A stretch of 24,016 nucleotides of DNA from DATNIC01 sp035604635 (GCA_035604635.1 DATNIC010000142.1:1-24016); one strand, 5' to 3'. Shown: positions 6,777 to 15,262, counted from the stretch's first letter. Translations and numbers: made by a program. Notes: generated from the letters alone by a model not told the origin.

Positions 6777-7999
6777 ACGACGCCGTCGCCGATACGATCG
6801 CCCCGAAGAACGCCGCAGAGCTGGCCGAAGAGTTGCGACGTTGCGACGCCGCTCGACTGAAGGTCCTGTTGCTCGGTGGTGGGACGCTGCAGGGATTGGG
6901 AAATCCGCCGGCGCGGTGCGACGTCACGATCTCGACCGCGAAGCTCAACACGGTCATCGAATACGATCCGCGCGACTTGACGATCGCGCTCGGCGCGGGC
7001 GTGACGTTGCGCAGCCTTGCGGCGACCCTGGCTAAACACGGGCAGTTCGTCCCGATCGACGCGCCCCATCCCGACCGCGCGACGATCGGCGGGACGCTCG
7101 CGGCCGGCTGGATCGGTCCGCGTCGCGCGACCTACGGACGGCCGCGTGATTACGTCATCGGGACGACCGCGGCGCTGGCCGACGGGACGCTCTCGAGCGC
7201 GGGCGGGATGGTCGTAAAAAATGTCACGGGTTACGACGTCAGCAAGCTGTTCGTGGGATCGCTCGGGACGCTCGGCGCGCTCGTCCGCGTCAATTTGAAG
7301 GCGCTGCCCGCGCCGCAAACGATGCGTGTCGCAATCGCATCGCTCCCCGAACTGACGCGCGAGCGCGCGCTCGAGCACATTGCCGCGCTTTCGGTTGAAC
7401 CGACGGCAATGCTCTTCGTACGGGGTTTCCACCGTGAGATCGACGGTTCGGATGGGCTCGACGGAAGGCTCTTCGTCCTCTACGAAGGGTCGCAAGCGGT
7501 CGTCGACCGGGCGACGCGCGAGCTGCGCTCCGCTCTCGGAGCCGCCGGCGTGCCGGGGACCTCGATCCTCGACTCGAATGCCCAGCGCGCTTACCAGAGG
7601 ACGATCGATGCCTGCACGTCATCGATCGCGCAGCGTTCGCTCACGTTGCGCTCGCAAGGCCTCCCCGATAACGCACTCGTCCGCTACGCGACGATGGAGT
7701 CGATCGCCGAGGAGCATCACCTCGCGCTTGATGTGATCGTCGACGCGCGAACGGGTGACGTCTTCGCGCGCTTCTTGGCATCCGGTGCCGAAGCGATGCC
7801 GTACGTAGCAGAAGAGCTCGTCGACGGTGCGCGCGAACGGCTTTCCGGTTTGGTCGTTATCGCCGGCGATGCGCGCGTTCGCGCGTCGATCGATGCGTGG
7901 GGGCCACCACCCGCTTCCTTCGAAAAGCTGCGCGCGCTCAAGGAGCGCTTCGATCCGCGCGGGACGCTCGCGCCTGGACGTCTTGTCGGGGGCATCTAG
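6746..7999 (+). CDS. glcE: Glycolate oxidase FAD-binding subunit (GlcE-like)
   Basis: Second FAD-binding PCMH protein, about 410 residues, matching the GlcE subunit of glycolate oxidase. Seen are KVLLLGGGTLQGLGNPP (pyrophosphate loop), TIGGTLAAGWIGPRR, YGRPRDYVIGT, the hallmark GGMVVKNVTGYDVSKLFVGS, LGTLGALV, and a C-terminal FDPRGTLAPGR. The start is uncertain. Conserved sequence begins around 6791, yet the frame has no ATG or GTG there. The coordinate used here is a TTG at 6746 with no visible ribosome binding site. Alternatives are a TTG at 6833, which would cut the domain, or a rare ATC at 6764 that has GAGGTG at ideal spacing. Either upstream start lies inside glcD, so the two are translationally coupled. 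It probably forms a complex with GlcD. Confidence 0.85.
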   Translation: MRRGENIRRVNDAVADTIAPKNAAELAEELRRCDAARLKVLLLGGGTLQGLGNPPARCDVTISTAKLNTVIEYDPRDLTIALGAGVTLRSLAATLAKHGQFVPIDAPHPDRATIGGTLAAGWIGPRRATYGRPRDYVIGTTAALADGTLSSAGGMVVKNVTGYDVSKLFVGSLGTLGALVRVNLKALPAPQTMRVAIASLPELTRERALEHIAALSVEPTAMLFVRGFHREIDGSDGLDGRLFVLYEGSQAVVDRATRELRSALGAAGVPGTSILDSNAQRAYQRTIDACTSSIAQRSLTLRSQGLPDNALVRYATMESIAEEHHLALDVIVDARTGDVFARFLASGAEAMPYVAEELVDGARERLSGLVVIAGDARVRASIDAWGPPPASFEKLRALKERFDPRGTLAPGRLVGGI

Positions 8000-8039
8000 C
8001 GCGCCGCTTTGGCGCGACCTCACCCGAACGCTGCGCATC

Positions 8040-9077
8040 ATGTTCAGGACGCCGACGCGTCTGCGCCGGCTGATCGCGTTCGGTCCCCGCGGCTGGGTAC
8101 GGATCGTTCGCTTCTTGGCGGTGATCATTCCCCACGCGTCCGGGCGCCTCGCCGAGATCCGCGAGGACGCGGCCGCGATCCCCGACCCCGCGCTGCGCGA
8201 ACAAGCGCTCGCGAGCATCGACGGCAAGGCTTACCACGTTCAGGGCGGCAGCATCCTCGCGACGTTCCTGCGACCCGGAGCCGCGCGACGGTACGTCGAA
8301 ATCGTCGCGCCGCTCGAAACGATTTACGACTACCTCGATAACCTCTGCGATCGGCTCGACGGCGTCCCCGAAGACGCGTACGCGACGCTGCACGAAGCGC
8401 TGCTCGACGCGATCGATCCAAACCGGCCTCTCGGCGATTACTACCGCGACGGACCCAAGCGCGACGACGGGGGTTACCTGCTGCGGCTCGTCCGGCAGTG
8501 CCGCGAGGGACTGTCGCGCCTGCCTGCATTCGACGCGGTCCGAGACCGGCTCGTCGAAGTCGCGACGTTCTATGCGGAGCTGCAGTCGTACAAGCATTTG
8601 CCGCCTCAGCAACGCGAGGACGCGTGCCTGCGCTGGTACGAGCGGAACAGCGCGCGGTTTCCGGGGATGCAATGGTGGGAATTTGCCGCCGCGTGCGGCT
8701 CCTCGCTCCCCGTCTTTGCGATGCTCTTCGCGGCCTCGCGTCCCAACCCGCGGGCAGCCGACGTCGGCGCAACGTTTCACGCATATTTCCCCTACCTCTC
8801 GGCCGTCCACATCCTGCTCGACTACTTCATCGATCAAGCCGAAGATCGCGAGCATCACGAGCTCAACTTCGTCGCCGCCTACCCGGGACTCGACCAGGCG
8901 ACGGCGCGGATGCGTGCGCTGATCCAGGAAGCCGCGCGGCGAGTCGGTGCGCTCGCGGACGGGGAGTATCACGCTTTCCTCTTGAATGCGATGTGTCTCT
9001 TTTACCTGACGCATCCCAAAGTGTTCGAACAGCACCTCGACGCCCAGAGCATCGAACTGCTCAACGCGCTGGGGTGA
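8040..9077 (+). CDS. ytpB: YtpB-like tetraprenyl-beta-curcumene synthase (DUF2600)
   Basis: Protein of 345 residues matching the DUF2600 family along its full length. Bacillus YtpB cyclises heptaprenyl diphosphate to tetraprenyl-beta-curcumene, the first step to C35 sesquarterpenes. Visible family blocks: AAAIPDPALREQALASIDGKAYHVQGG (46-70, the longest), ETIYDYLDNLCDR (93-105), DDGGYLLRLVRQC (142-154), LQSYKHL, WWEFAAACGSS (212-222) and ILLDYFIDQAEDR (258-270), the last two Asp-rich regions being likely diphosphate/magnesium sites. There is no signal peptide. The start is ATG 8040; the ribosome binding site is poor and a TTG at 7983, overlapping glcE, cannot be excluded. No prenyl diphosphate synthase or terpene cyclase lies in the window, so the product remains a prediction. 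Confidence 0.85.
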   Translation: MFRTPTRLRRLIAFGPRGWVRIVRFLAVIIPHASGRLAEIREDAAAIPDPALREQALASIDGKAYHVQGGSILATFLRPGAARRYVEIVAPLETIYDYLDNLCDRLDGVPEDAYATLHEALLDAIDPNRPLGDYYRDGPKRDDGGYLLRLVRQCREGLSRLPAFDAVRDRLVEVATFYAELQSYKHLPPQQREDACLRWYERNSARFPGMQWWEFAAACGSSLPVFAMLFAASRPNPRAADVGATFHAYFPYLSAVHILLDYFIDQAEDREHHELNFVAAYPGLDQATARMRALIQEAARRVGALADGEYHAFLLNAMCLFYLTHPKVFEQHLDAQSIELLNALG

Positions 9078-9096
9078 TTGCGGGAGAGCGTCCAAG

Positions 9097-9882
9097 ATGA
9101 TATCTGGTCCGCTGCTCGACGTCGATGCCGTCACGCTGCGCTATAAAACGCGCGACCGGCTGGTCACAGCGACTTACCGCGTCGGTTTCAAGGTCTACGA
9201 ATCCGAGCGCTTCGTCGTCCTGGGTCCGTCGGGATGCGGAAAATCGACGCTGCTCAAGGCGATTGGCGGATATATGCAGCCCGTTGAAGGAGCAATCCGC
9301 TTGAACGGACAGGTCGTTCGCGAGCCCGGGCCCGATCGCATCATGGTCTTTCAAGAATTCGATCAGCTCTTGCCCTGGAAGACCGTCCGCGAGAACGTCA
9401 TCTTCCCGCTCGTCGCGAGCGGGACGCTCTCAGGGCGCGAAGCGGAGGAGCGTGCGATGGACTACATCGCGAAGGTCAACCTCACGCAGTTCGCCGACAG
9501 CTATCCGCATACGCTCTCCGGTGGAATGAAGCAGCGCGTCGCGATCGCCCGTGCGATGGCGATGGAACCGGCGATCCTTCTCATGGATGAACCCTTCGCG
9601 GCGCTCGATGCATTGACCCGACGCAAGATGCAAAATGAGCTGCTCGAGCTGTGGGAGGACACGCGCTTCACGATGGTGTTCGTCACCCATTCGATCCCCG
9701 AGGCGGTTCGTTGCGGGAACCGGATCCTGCTCCTCTCGCCGCACCCGGGCCAAGTCAAAGCCGAACTGAACGGGATCGCGCGCGACCAGTACGAGGGTGA
9801 GCCCGCGCGGGAACTCGAGACCCGGATTCACCACATGCTCTTCGCCGACGACGTCGAGACGACGGAGGTCATCAATGTCTGA
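9097..9882 (+). CDS. ABC importer ATPase, nitrate/sulfonate/taurine type
   Basis: ATP-binding subunit of 261 residues in the SsuB/TauB/NrtD class. It has Walker A GPSGCGKST (43-51), Q-loop VFQEFDQLLPWKTV, signature LSGGMKQ (140-146), Walker B LLMDEPFAALD and switch VTHSIPEA. The FQEFDQLLPW stretch is typical of this class of importer. The ATG follows GGGAG at ten bases. It starts 19 bases after the ytpB-like gene and overlaps the permease gene by eight bases (ATGTCTGA), so the three transporter genes form one unit. The C-terminal 25 residues (EPARELETRIHHMLFADDVE) are the usual short tail, with no extra regulatory domain. The substrate is unknown. Confidence 0.92.
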   Translation: MISGPLLDVDAVTLRYKTRDRLVTATYRVGFKVYESERFVVLGPSGCGKSTLLKAIGGYMQPVEGAIRLNGQVVREPGPDRIMVFQEFDQLLPWKTVRENVIFPLVASGTLSGREAEERAMDYIAKVNLTQFADSYPHTLSGGMKQRVAIARAMAMEPAILLMDEPFAALDALTRRKMQNELLELWEDTRFTMVFVTHSIPEAVRCGNRILLLSPHPGQVKAELNGIARDQYEGEPARELETRIHHMLFADDVETTEVINV

Positions 9883-10747
9883 GCTGTTGCTCGAGCGCCC
9901 GGAACGCTTCGGTCAAATCGTCGAGCCGGCGCAATTCGGCATCGTCGAAAAGCCGCTCTCGACGTGGGAGAGGCTAGCGAACAACGGGATATTGCGCAAA
10001 GCGCTGATCCTCGTCGTCCTCGCGCTCGTTTGGGAAGGCTACGCGCGCTGGCTCAACAACCAGCTCCTGATCCCGACGTTTAGCTCGACGGTCGTAGCGT
10101 TTTTCGACGCGATCTTCAGCGGCGGCTTACTCGAGAAGGTCTGGACGTCGATCAAAGTGCTCGCGATCGGGTATTCCATCGGACTCGCCTGCGCGGCGCT
10201 GCTGACGACGCTCGCCATAACGACGCGGGCCGGGAGCGACTTTCTCGAGCTGCTGACCGCGATGTTCACGCCGCTTCCGGCGATCGCGCTGCTTCCGCTC
10301 GCGCTCGTCTGGTTCGGGCTTGGCTACATGAGCCTGTCGTTCGTCCTCGTCCAATCGGTCTTGTGGCCGGTCGCCCTCAACACGCACTCGGGCTTCCTCT
10401 CGGTTTCGAACACGCTGCGCATGGTCGGCAAGAATTACGGCCTGCGCGGGCTCCCCTACGTCGCGAAGATCTTGATCCCCGCGGCGTTTCCGAGCATCCT
10501 CGTCGGGTTGAAGATCGGCTGGGCCTTTGCGTGGCGAACCCTCATCGCCGCCGAGCTCGTCTTCGGCGTCTCTTCCGGTAAGGGCGGACTCGGGTGGTTC
10601 ATCTACTCCGCCAAAAACACGCTGGACATCCCGACGGTGTTCGCCGGACTCTTCACGGTCATTTTGATCGGACTGTTCGTCGAGAACGTCATTTTCCGCA
10701 ACGTCGAAAACCGAACGACCAATCGCTGGGGCATGACGGTCCGCTAG
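9875..10747 (+). CDS. ABC importer permease, nitrate/sulfonate/taurine type
   Basis: Inner-membrane permease of 290 residues (SsuC/TauC type) with about six membrane segments after a 45-residue cytoplasmic N-terminus. The ATPase-contact loop is seen as the stretch YGLRGLPYVAKILIPAAFPS, which holds the EAA-like region with its LP/IP ending, followed by the usual ILVGLKIGWAFAWRTLIAAE. The early stretch LALVWEGYARWL and LLIPTFSSTVVAF correspond to the conserved W-x-x-x-P-x-P-x-x-V region. The ATG at 9875 overlaps the ATPase stop; earlier starts in the same frame lie inside the ATPase gene. The binding-protein gene follows after 22 bases. Together they make a complete importer. Confidence 0.92.
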   Translation: MSELLLERPERFGQIVEPAQFGIVEKPLSTWERLANNGILRKALILVVLALVWEGYARWLNNQLLIPTFSSTVVAFFDAIFSGGLLEKVWTSIKVLAIGYSIGLACAALLTTLAITTRAGSDFLELLTAMFTPLPAIALLPLALVWFGLGYMSLSFVLVQSVLWPVALNTHSGFLSVSNTLRMVGKNYGLRGLPYVAKILIPAAFPSILVGLKIGWAFAWRTLIAAELVFGVSSGKGGLGWFIYSAKNTLDIPTVFAGLFTVILIGLFVENVIFRNVENRTTNRWGMTVR

Positions 10748-10769
10748 CATACTAAGAAAGAGGCTTCCC

Positions 10770-11765
10770 ATGAGAGCACTTGCGCGAATCTTGCTTGGGG
10801 CGATGCTCCTCTGGACGCTCGCGATCCCGGCGACGGCCGAAGTCAACGAAGTTCGCATCACGAAGCAGCCGGGCTTGCTCTATCTCCCCCTCATCGTCAT
10901 GGAAGAGAACAAGCTCATCGAGAAACACGCCAAAGCGCTCGGCCTCCCGGACCTCAAAGTCTCTTGGACGTTGTTCAACAGCGGCGGGGCCGCGGTCGAT
11001 GCGCTCCTCTCCGGGAACGTCGACTTCGTGACGAGCGGCTGCTCGAATCTCCTGATCGCATGGGCGGCGACGAACGGTCAGATCAAAGGCGTCGGCGGCG
11101 CGGGCGCGCTTCCGATGTGGCTGGTCACGCGCAATCCCAACGTTAAGACGATCAAGGATTTCACCGCAGCCGACAAGATCGCGCTGCCGACCATCAAAGT
11201 CTCGTCGCAGGCAACGGTCCTGCACATCGCATCCGAAAAGGAGTTCGGACTCGCCGATGCGCTCAAACTCGATCCATATACGGTCGCGCTCGGTCACCCG
11301 GACGCGCTGATTGCGTTACAGACCGGGCGGGACGTCGACGCCCATTTCTCGCTTCCGCCGTACGAGCAGCAAGAAGTCAAATTCCCGGGCGCTCATGTCG
11401 TCCTCAACTCATTCGACGTCGCCGGCGGTCCGATCTCAAACGGCTGCCTCTTCTCGAGCACGAAATTCCACGACGCCAATCCAAAGGCGTACGCTGCGGT
11501 CTTCGCGGCACTCGGCGAAGCACACGACATCATCAAGAAAAACCATCGCCTCGTCGCGCAGCAATACCTCCAGAACACCGGCGAGAAGTGGGCGGTCGAC
11601 GACCTCGTCGCGATGCTCAACGATCCGAAGTTCGTCTATTCGCTGGCGCCGCAACGATCGATGAAACTCGCCGACATCATGTACCGCACCGGGACGATCA
11701 AGAAAAAAGCCGACTCCTGGAAGGACTTCTTCTTCACCGAGGTCCAGAACCAGCCGGGAAGTTAG
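10770..11765 (+). CDS. ABC importer substrate-binding protein (NMT1/TauA-like)
   Basis: Periplasmic binding protein of 331 residues. A Sec signal peptide (MRALARILLGAMLLWTLAIP, cleavage after ATA) precedes the first domain. The family pattern is clear: VRITKQPGLLYLPLIVMEENKLIEKHA at the start, then LLSGNVDFVTSG with the small-molecule pocket Ser/Gly, IKDFTAADKIALPT, and ALQTGRDVDAHFSLPPYEQQ in the second lobe. The C-terminus ends with a helix plus FFTEVQNQPGS. AAGAGG lies about seven bases before the ATG. It is the last gene of the importer unit. Its TAG interlocks with the TAA of the convergent CoA-transferase gene (shared TTAG). The ligand could be a sulfonate, carboxylate or aromatic acid; no residue I can see decides. 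Confidence 0.9.
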   Translation: MRALARILLGAMLLWTLAIPATAEVNEVRITKQPGLLYLPLIVMEENKLIEKHAKALGLPDLKVSWTLFNSGGAAVDALLSGNVDFVTSGCSNLLIAWAATNGQIKGVGGAGALPMWLVTRNPNVKTIKDFTAADKIALPTIKVSSQATVLHIASEKEFGLADALKLDPYTVALGHPDALIALQTGRDVDAHFSLPPYEQQEVKFPGAHVVLNSFDVAGGPISNGCLFSSTKFHDANPKAYAAVFAALGEAHDIIKKNHRLVAQQYLQNTGEKWAVDDLVAMLNDPKFVYSLAPQRSMKLADIMYRTGTIKKKADSWKDFFFTEVQNQPGS

Positions 11766-12955
11766 CGGATTGTACCCGCGGCCTCGAGTTCGTCGAGCAC
11801 GGCGTCGGTGATGCCGAGGACGCTGCCGAGCACTTCGCGCGAGTGTTGTCCCAGAAGCGGTGGTGCGAGGCGCATCTCGACCGGCGTCCCTTCCAAGTGG
11901 AAGGGCGAGCCGGGGACGGCGATGTTCCCGACGCGCGGGTGGTCGAACTCGGCGATCATCCCGCGCTCGATGACTTCCGGGGCGCTCAACGCGCCGCGCA
12001 CCGATCGGATCGGGCCGGCGGGGACATTCACCTCGCGTGCCTTTGCGAGGATATCGCTCGACGTCATGCGGGCGAAGATCTCGCCGATCACCTTGACGAT
12101 CTCCTCGCGGCGCTCAACGCGGGCCTGGTTCGTCGAAAAGCGCGGCTCGGTCGCCAACTCAGGCCGGCCGAGCACGCGATCGCACAGGTCCTTGAATTGC
12201 CGGTCGTTCCCGCACGCGAGGACGATGATCCCGTCCGCCGTCCGAAACGTTTGGTACGGGACGATGCTCGGATGCGCGTTCCCGTACGACTTGGGATCGA
12301 AGGTCGTGTTGAGCGCAGCCGAGCCGACGCTGCTCATCGCCGCGATCGCGCTATCGAGCAAGCTGATGTCGATCGCTTGACCGCGCCCGTCCCGATTGCG
12401 CGCGATCAGCGCGGCGAGAATTGCCTGCGACGCATTTGATCCCGTGAGAAGATCGGTGATCGCGAGGCCGTGCTTCATCGGCTCGGCACCCGGCTCACCC
12501 GTGATCGCCATGAACCCGCTCTCCCCTTGGATCACGAAGTCGTAACCCGCATGACCGGCACGCGATCCGGTCGCACCGTAACCCGAGATTGCGCAGTGGA
12601 TCAGCTTCGGGTTGTCGCCGGACAACGCCGCGTAGTCGAGTCCGAACCGCTCCAAGGTTCCGGGCAGGAAGTTCGCGACGAGGACATCGGCGCGCAGCGC
12701 CAACTCGCGCACTAGCTTCGCGCCCTCGGGATGCTTGAGATCGACGGCGACGCTTTGCTTGTTGCGATTGATCGCGAGATAGTAGGTCGACTCGCCGTCG
12801 ACGTCGGGCGGGCGCCACGTCCTCGTTTCGTCGCCGCCGGACGGATTCTCGATCTTCCACACGGTCGCGCCGAGATCGCCTAACACCATCGTGCAGTACG
12901 GCCCGGCTAAAACGCGCGTGAGGTCGAGGACGGTGATCCCCGCTAGCGGGCCCAC
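11762..12955 (-). CDS. Family III CoA-transferase (CaiB/BaiF/Frc type)
   Basis: Protein of 397 residues that would move CoA between a carboxylic acid and an acyl-CoA. Family motifs: GPLAGITVLDLTRVLAGPYCT at the N-terminus, GDLGATVWKIENP, AINRNKQSVAVDLK, ANFLPGTLERFGLDY and CAISGYGATG. KHGLAITDLLTG follows, whose Asp168 matches the catalytic Asp (Asp169 in formyl-CoA transferase and CaiB). The second half has YGNAHPSIVPYQTF and VPAGPIRSV. The GTG at 12955 is chosen because GGAG sits five bases upstream and translation begins exactly at the conserved GPLAGI; a longer frame to 13009 adds only unrelated residues. It overlaps the upstream gene by 13 bases, so both form an operon. The acid activated is unknown. 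Confidence 0.92.
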   Translation of the reverse strand: MGPLAGITVLDLTRVLAGPYCTMVLGDLGATVWKIENPSGGDETRTWRPPDVDGESTYYLAINRNKQSVAVDLKHPEGAKLVRELALRADVLVANFLPGTLERFGLDYAALSGDNPKLIHCAISGYGATGSRAGHAGYDFVIQGESGFMAITGEPGAEPMKHGLAITDLLTGSNASQAILAALIARNRDGRGQAIDISLLDSAIAAMSSVGSAALNTTFDPKSYGNAHPSIVPYQTFRTADGIIVLACGNDRQFKDLCDRVLGRPELATEPRFSTNQARVERREEIVKVIGEIFARMTSSDILAKAREVNVPAGPIRSVRGALSAPEVIERGMIAEFDHPRVGNIAVPGSPFHLEGTPVEMRLAPPLLGQHSREVLGSVLGITDAVLDELEAAGTIR

Positions 12956-14070
12956 AAACGCTCCGACGCAATGCGCGCGCCCTGCGCGAGCGCTTCGAGC
13001 TTCGCCCAAACGATCGCCGGATCAATCAGGCTGAACTCGGCGGTCGTCGCGAAGCCGCAGTCGACGCCGGCGACGACGCGTTCCTTCCCGACGACGTTCG
13101 CGTAACGCTCGATCCGCTGCGCGATCAAGCGCGGATGCTCGATGAAATTCGTCGTGCTGTCGACGACGCCGGGCAAGATCTTCTTTTCATCGGGCAAGCG
13201 CAACGTCTGAAAGACTTCCCACTCGTGCTCGTGCCGCGGATTGGCGCCTTCGAACGATATCGCCGCCGGACGCGCTTTGAAAACGGTCGGCAACACTTGC
13301 GCGAGCGGGACGTCGTAGTGGTGCGGCCCTTCGTAATTCCCCCAACAGACGTGCAACCGCATCCGGTCCGGCGAAATGTTTTGCGTCGCGGCATTGAGCG
13401 CCTCGATCGCAAGCTCGCACTTCTTCTTCCACTCGTCGTCGGAGTCGGAGGCGTAGCCGAGATGGCGTGAGAGCGCAAGATCCGGACAGTCGAGCTGCAG
13501 GTCAAAGCCGGCCGCAACGATCGCCTCGTATTCCGCGCGCATGGCTTCGGCAACGGCAGCGAGATATTTCTCGTGATCGTGATAGTACTCGTCCTGCATG
13601 AAGTACGCGATGAGGCCCGGCGAGGCTGCCGTGAGAAATGCGCCGGCCGGCTTCGCCGCATCGACCGCTTCTCGGAAATGGCGCAGATCCGCGCGCAGGG
13701 CAGCGTCGTCTTTCACCGCGACGGGTCCCTGACAAACCGGCCGCTTCGACATCACCTGCCGGCGCGTTTTCGCCCATTCCGGGAAATCGCTGACCTCCGG
13801 GCCGGCGCCGCGCGGCTTTGATTGGCCGCCGAAACCGCTCAAGCGTTCCTTGGGATAGACGGCATAGGCGATCTTGCTCATCTCGCCGTCGCTGACGATA
13901 TCGATCCCGGCACGCACCTGTCGCGCGACGACGTCGTGTACGGCCGCGGAGAGCTCGCGTTCAAATGCGCCGGGATCGATGCGCTCGCCGTCCTCTTGTG
14001 CCAGCAACATTGCGCTCAGCGCTTTCGGACGCGGCAGGCTCCCGACGTGCGTCGTGGGTATCAATGACAT
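12943..14070 (-). CDS. Cobalamin-independent methionine synthase-like / epoxyalkane:CoM transferase-like zinc protein
   Basis: Protein of 375 residues in the MetE C-terminal/UROD superfamily. It begins with THVGSLPRP, then DIVSDGEMSK, and holds the zinc thiol-transferase triad His-X-Cys...Cys as LHVCWGNY (His240, Cys242) and GVDCGF (Cys338), the layout described for epoxyalkane:coenzyme M transferase and MetE. It lacks the MetE N-terminal half, so it is the short family II form. Such proteins often belong to specialised catabolism and need not make methionine. The ATG at 14070 has a GGAAG about ten bases upstream. The CoA-transferase gene follows with a 13-base overlap. Its start lies two bases from the upstream-most start of the divergent binding-protein gene. 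The methyl or alkyl substrate and thiol acceptor are unknown. Confidence 0.85.
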   Translation of the reverse strand: MSLIPTTHVGSLPRPKALSAMLLAQEDGERIDPGAFERELSAAVHDVVARQVRAGIDIVSDGEMSKIAYAVYPKERLSGFGGQSKPRGAGPEVSDFPEWAKTRRQVMSKRPVCQGPVAVKDDAALRADLRHFREAVDAAKPAGAFLTAASPGLIAYFMQDEYYHDHEKYLAAVAEAMRAEYEAIVAAGFDLQLDCPDLALSRHLGYASDSDDEWKKKCELAIEALNAATQNISPDRMRLHVCWGNYEGPHHYDVPLAQVLPTVFKARPAAISFEGANPRHEHEWEVFQTLRLPDEKKILPGVVDSTTNFIEHPRLIAQRIERYANVVGKERVVAGVDCGFATTAEFSLIDPAIVWAKLEALAQGARIASERLWAR

Positions 14071-14072
14071 GA

Positions 14073-15260
14073 ATGGATACTTCCTCTAGGGCAATGCTGA
14101 TGCTCGGTCCTTTGGCGCTCTTCCTCGTCCTCGCGCTTCCCGCGCCAGCTGCAGAACCGTATCAGATGAACGCCATTCTCTCGCTGAGCGGCTCCGGGTC
14201 GTTCTTAGGAAAATCCGAATCAGACGGGCTGCTCGCGATCGAGGGGATCGTGAACAAAACCGGCGGGATCGCAGGGACGCCGATCAAGTTCGTCATCGCC
14301 GACGATCAGTCGAGCCCGCAAGTCGCGGTGCAACTGACCAACGGCCTCATCGCCAAGGGCGTCCCGCTCATCATCGGGTCGTCGCTTGTCGCCGCGTGCA
14401 GCGCGATGGCCGGCGTCGCGCAAAACGGCCCGGTGATCTACTGCTTGTCGCCGGGATTTCATCCCGCCAAGGGAACCTACGCGTTCTCTTACGGGATCTC
14501 GACGGCCGATCTGATCGAAGTTTCGATACGCTACTTTCGCGAACGCGGCTGGAAGAAGCTCGCGCTGATCACGCCGACGGATGCGAGCGGTCAAGACGGC
14601 GAACGCAGCCTCGATGCCGTCCTCGCACTGCCGGAGAACAAGAGCATCGCCGTCGTCGACCGCGAGCACTTCACTCCGACCGATGTAAGCGTCGCGGCGC
14701 AGGTCTCACACGTCAAGGCATCTGGCGTGCAGGCGGTCGTCGCATGGGGAACCGGGACACCGCTTGGGACCGTGCTACGCAGCGCCTTTCAGGCCGGCGT
14801 CGACCTGCCGATGACGGTATCGTCCTCGAACCTCAATTATGAGGAGATGCGGCAGTTCGGCGCCTTTTTGCCCAAAGAGCTCTACATCGCCGGAATCCCG
14901 TCGGTCGCGCCGGATTCGCTCCCGAACGGTCCGCTGCGCGCAGCGGCGACGAACTACGTCGACGCCTTCAAGGCGATCGGGATCCGCGCCGATGCGTCGC
15001 AGGCGATCGCATGGGATCCAGGCTGGATCCTCGTCGGAGCATTCAAGAAGCTCGGGCTCGCTGCAACGGCGTCGCAAATTCGCGATTACATCTTGAATCT
15101 GCACGGCTGGTACGGCGCCGCCGGCCAATACGATTTCCGCGACGGCAGCCAACGGGGGGTCACCGGCGGTTCGGCGATCGTCGTCCGCTGGGATCCCGCG
15201 CAAAGCCGGTTCGTCGGCGTCAGCAAGCCGGGCGGGGTTCCCGTCGCGCAGAAGCAGTAG
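14073..15260 (+). CDS. Liv-type ABC substrate-binding protein
   Basis: Periplasmic binding protein of up to 395 residues in the branched-chain amino acid/amide/aromatic acid class (Peripla_BP_6). The signal sequence is LGPLALFLVLALPAPAAE. Family pattern: NAILSLSGSGSFLGKSESDGLLA, the strand FVIADDQSSPQVAVQLTNGLI, LIIGSSLVAACSAMAGVAQ, and a second lobe with WKKLALITPTDASGQD. The start is unsure: ATG 14073 gives a charged n-region (MDTSSR) but lies two bases from the divergent gene; ATG 14100 has AGGG at good spacing but no positive charge. No matching Liv permease or ATPase is in the window, so the partner must be elsewhere. It sits just before the cupin dioxygenase gene, hinting at aromatic acid or amide uptake. 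Members of this class in soil bacteria bind benzoates and related acids. Confidence 0.87.
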   Translation: MDTSSRAMLMLGPLALFLVLALPAPAAEPYQMNAILSLSGSGSFLGKSESDGLLAIEGIVNKTGGIAGTPIKFVIADDQSSPQVAVQLTNGLIAKGVPLIIGSSLVAACSAMAGVAQNGPVIYCLSPGFHPAKGTYAFSYGISTADLIEVSIRYFRERGWKKLALITPTDASGQDGERSLDAVLALPENKSIAVVDREHFTPTDVSVAAQVSHVKASGVQAVVAWGTGTPLGTVLRSAFQAGVDLPMTVSSSNLNYEEMRQFGAFLPKELYIAGIPSVAPDSLPNGPLRAAATNYVDAFKAIGIRADASQAIAWDPGWILVGAFKKLGLAATASQIRDYILNLHGWYGAAGQYDFRDGSQRGVTGGSAIVVRWDPAQSRFVGVSKPGGVPVAQKQ

Positions 15261-15262
15261 CC

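Noticed and set aside
7938..9134. Open frame of 398 codons on the minus strand
   Set aside because: Lies opposite the YtpB-like gene, whose motifs match along the whole length; the antisense translation is Arg/Glu-rich without motifs.
12943..13009. Longer CoA-transferase start at 13009
   Set aside because: The extra N-terminal residues are the shadow of the MetE-like 3' end; GTG 12955 with GGAG gives the conserved N-terminus at once.
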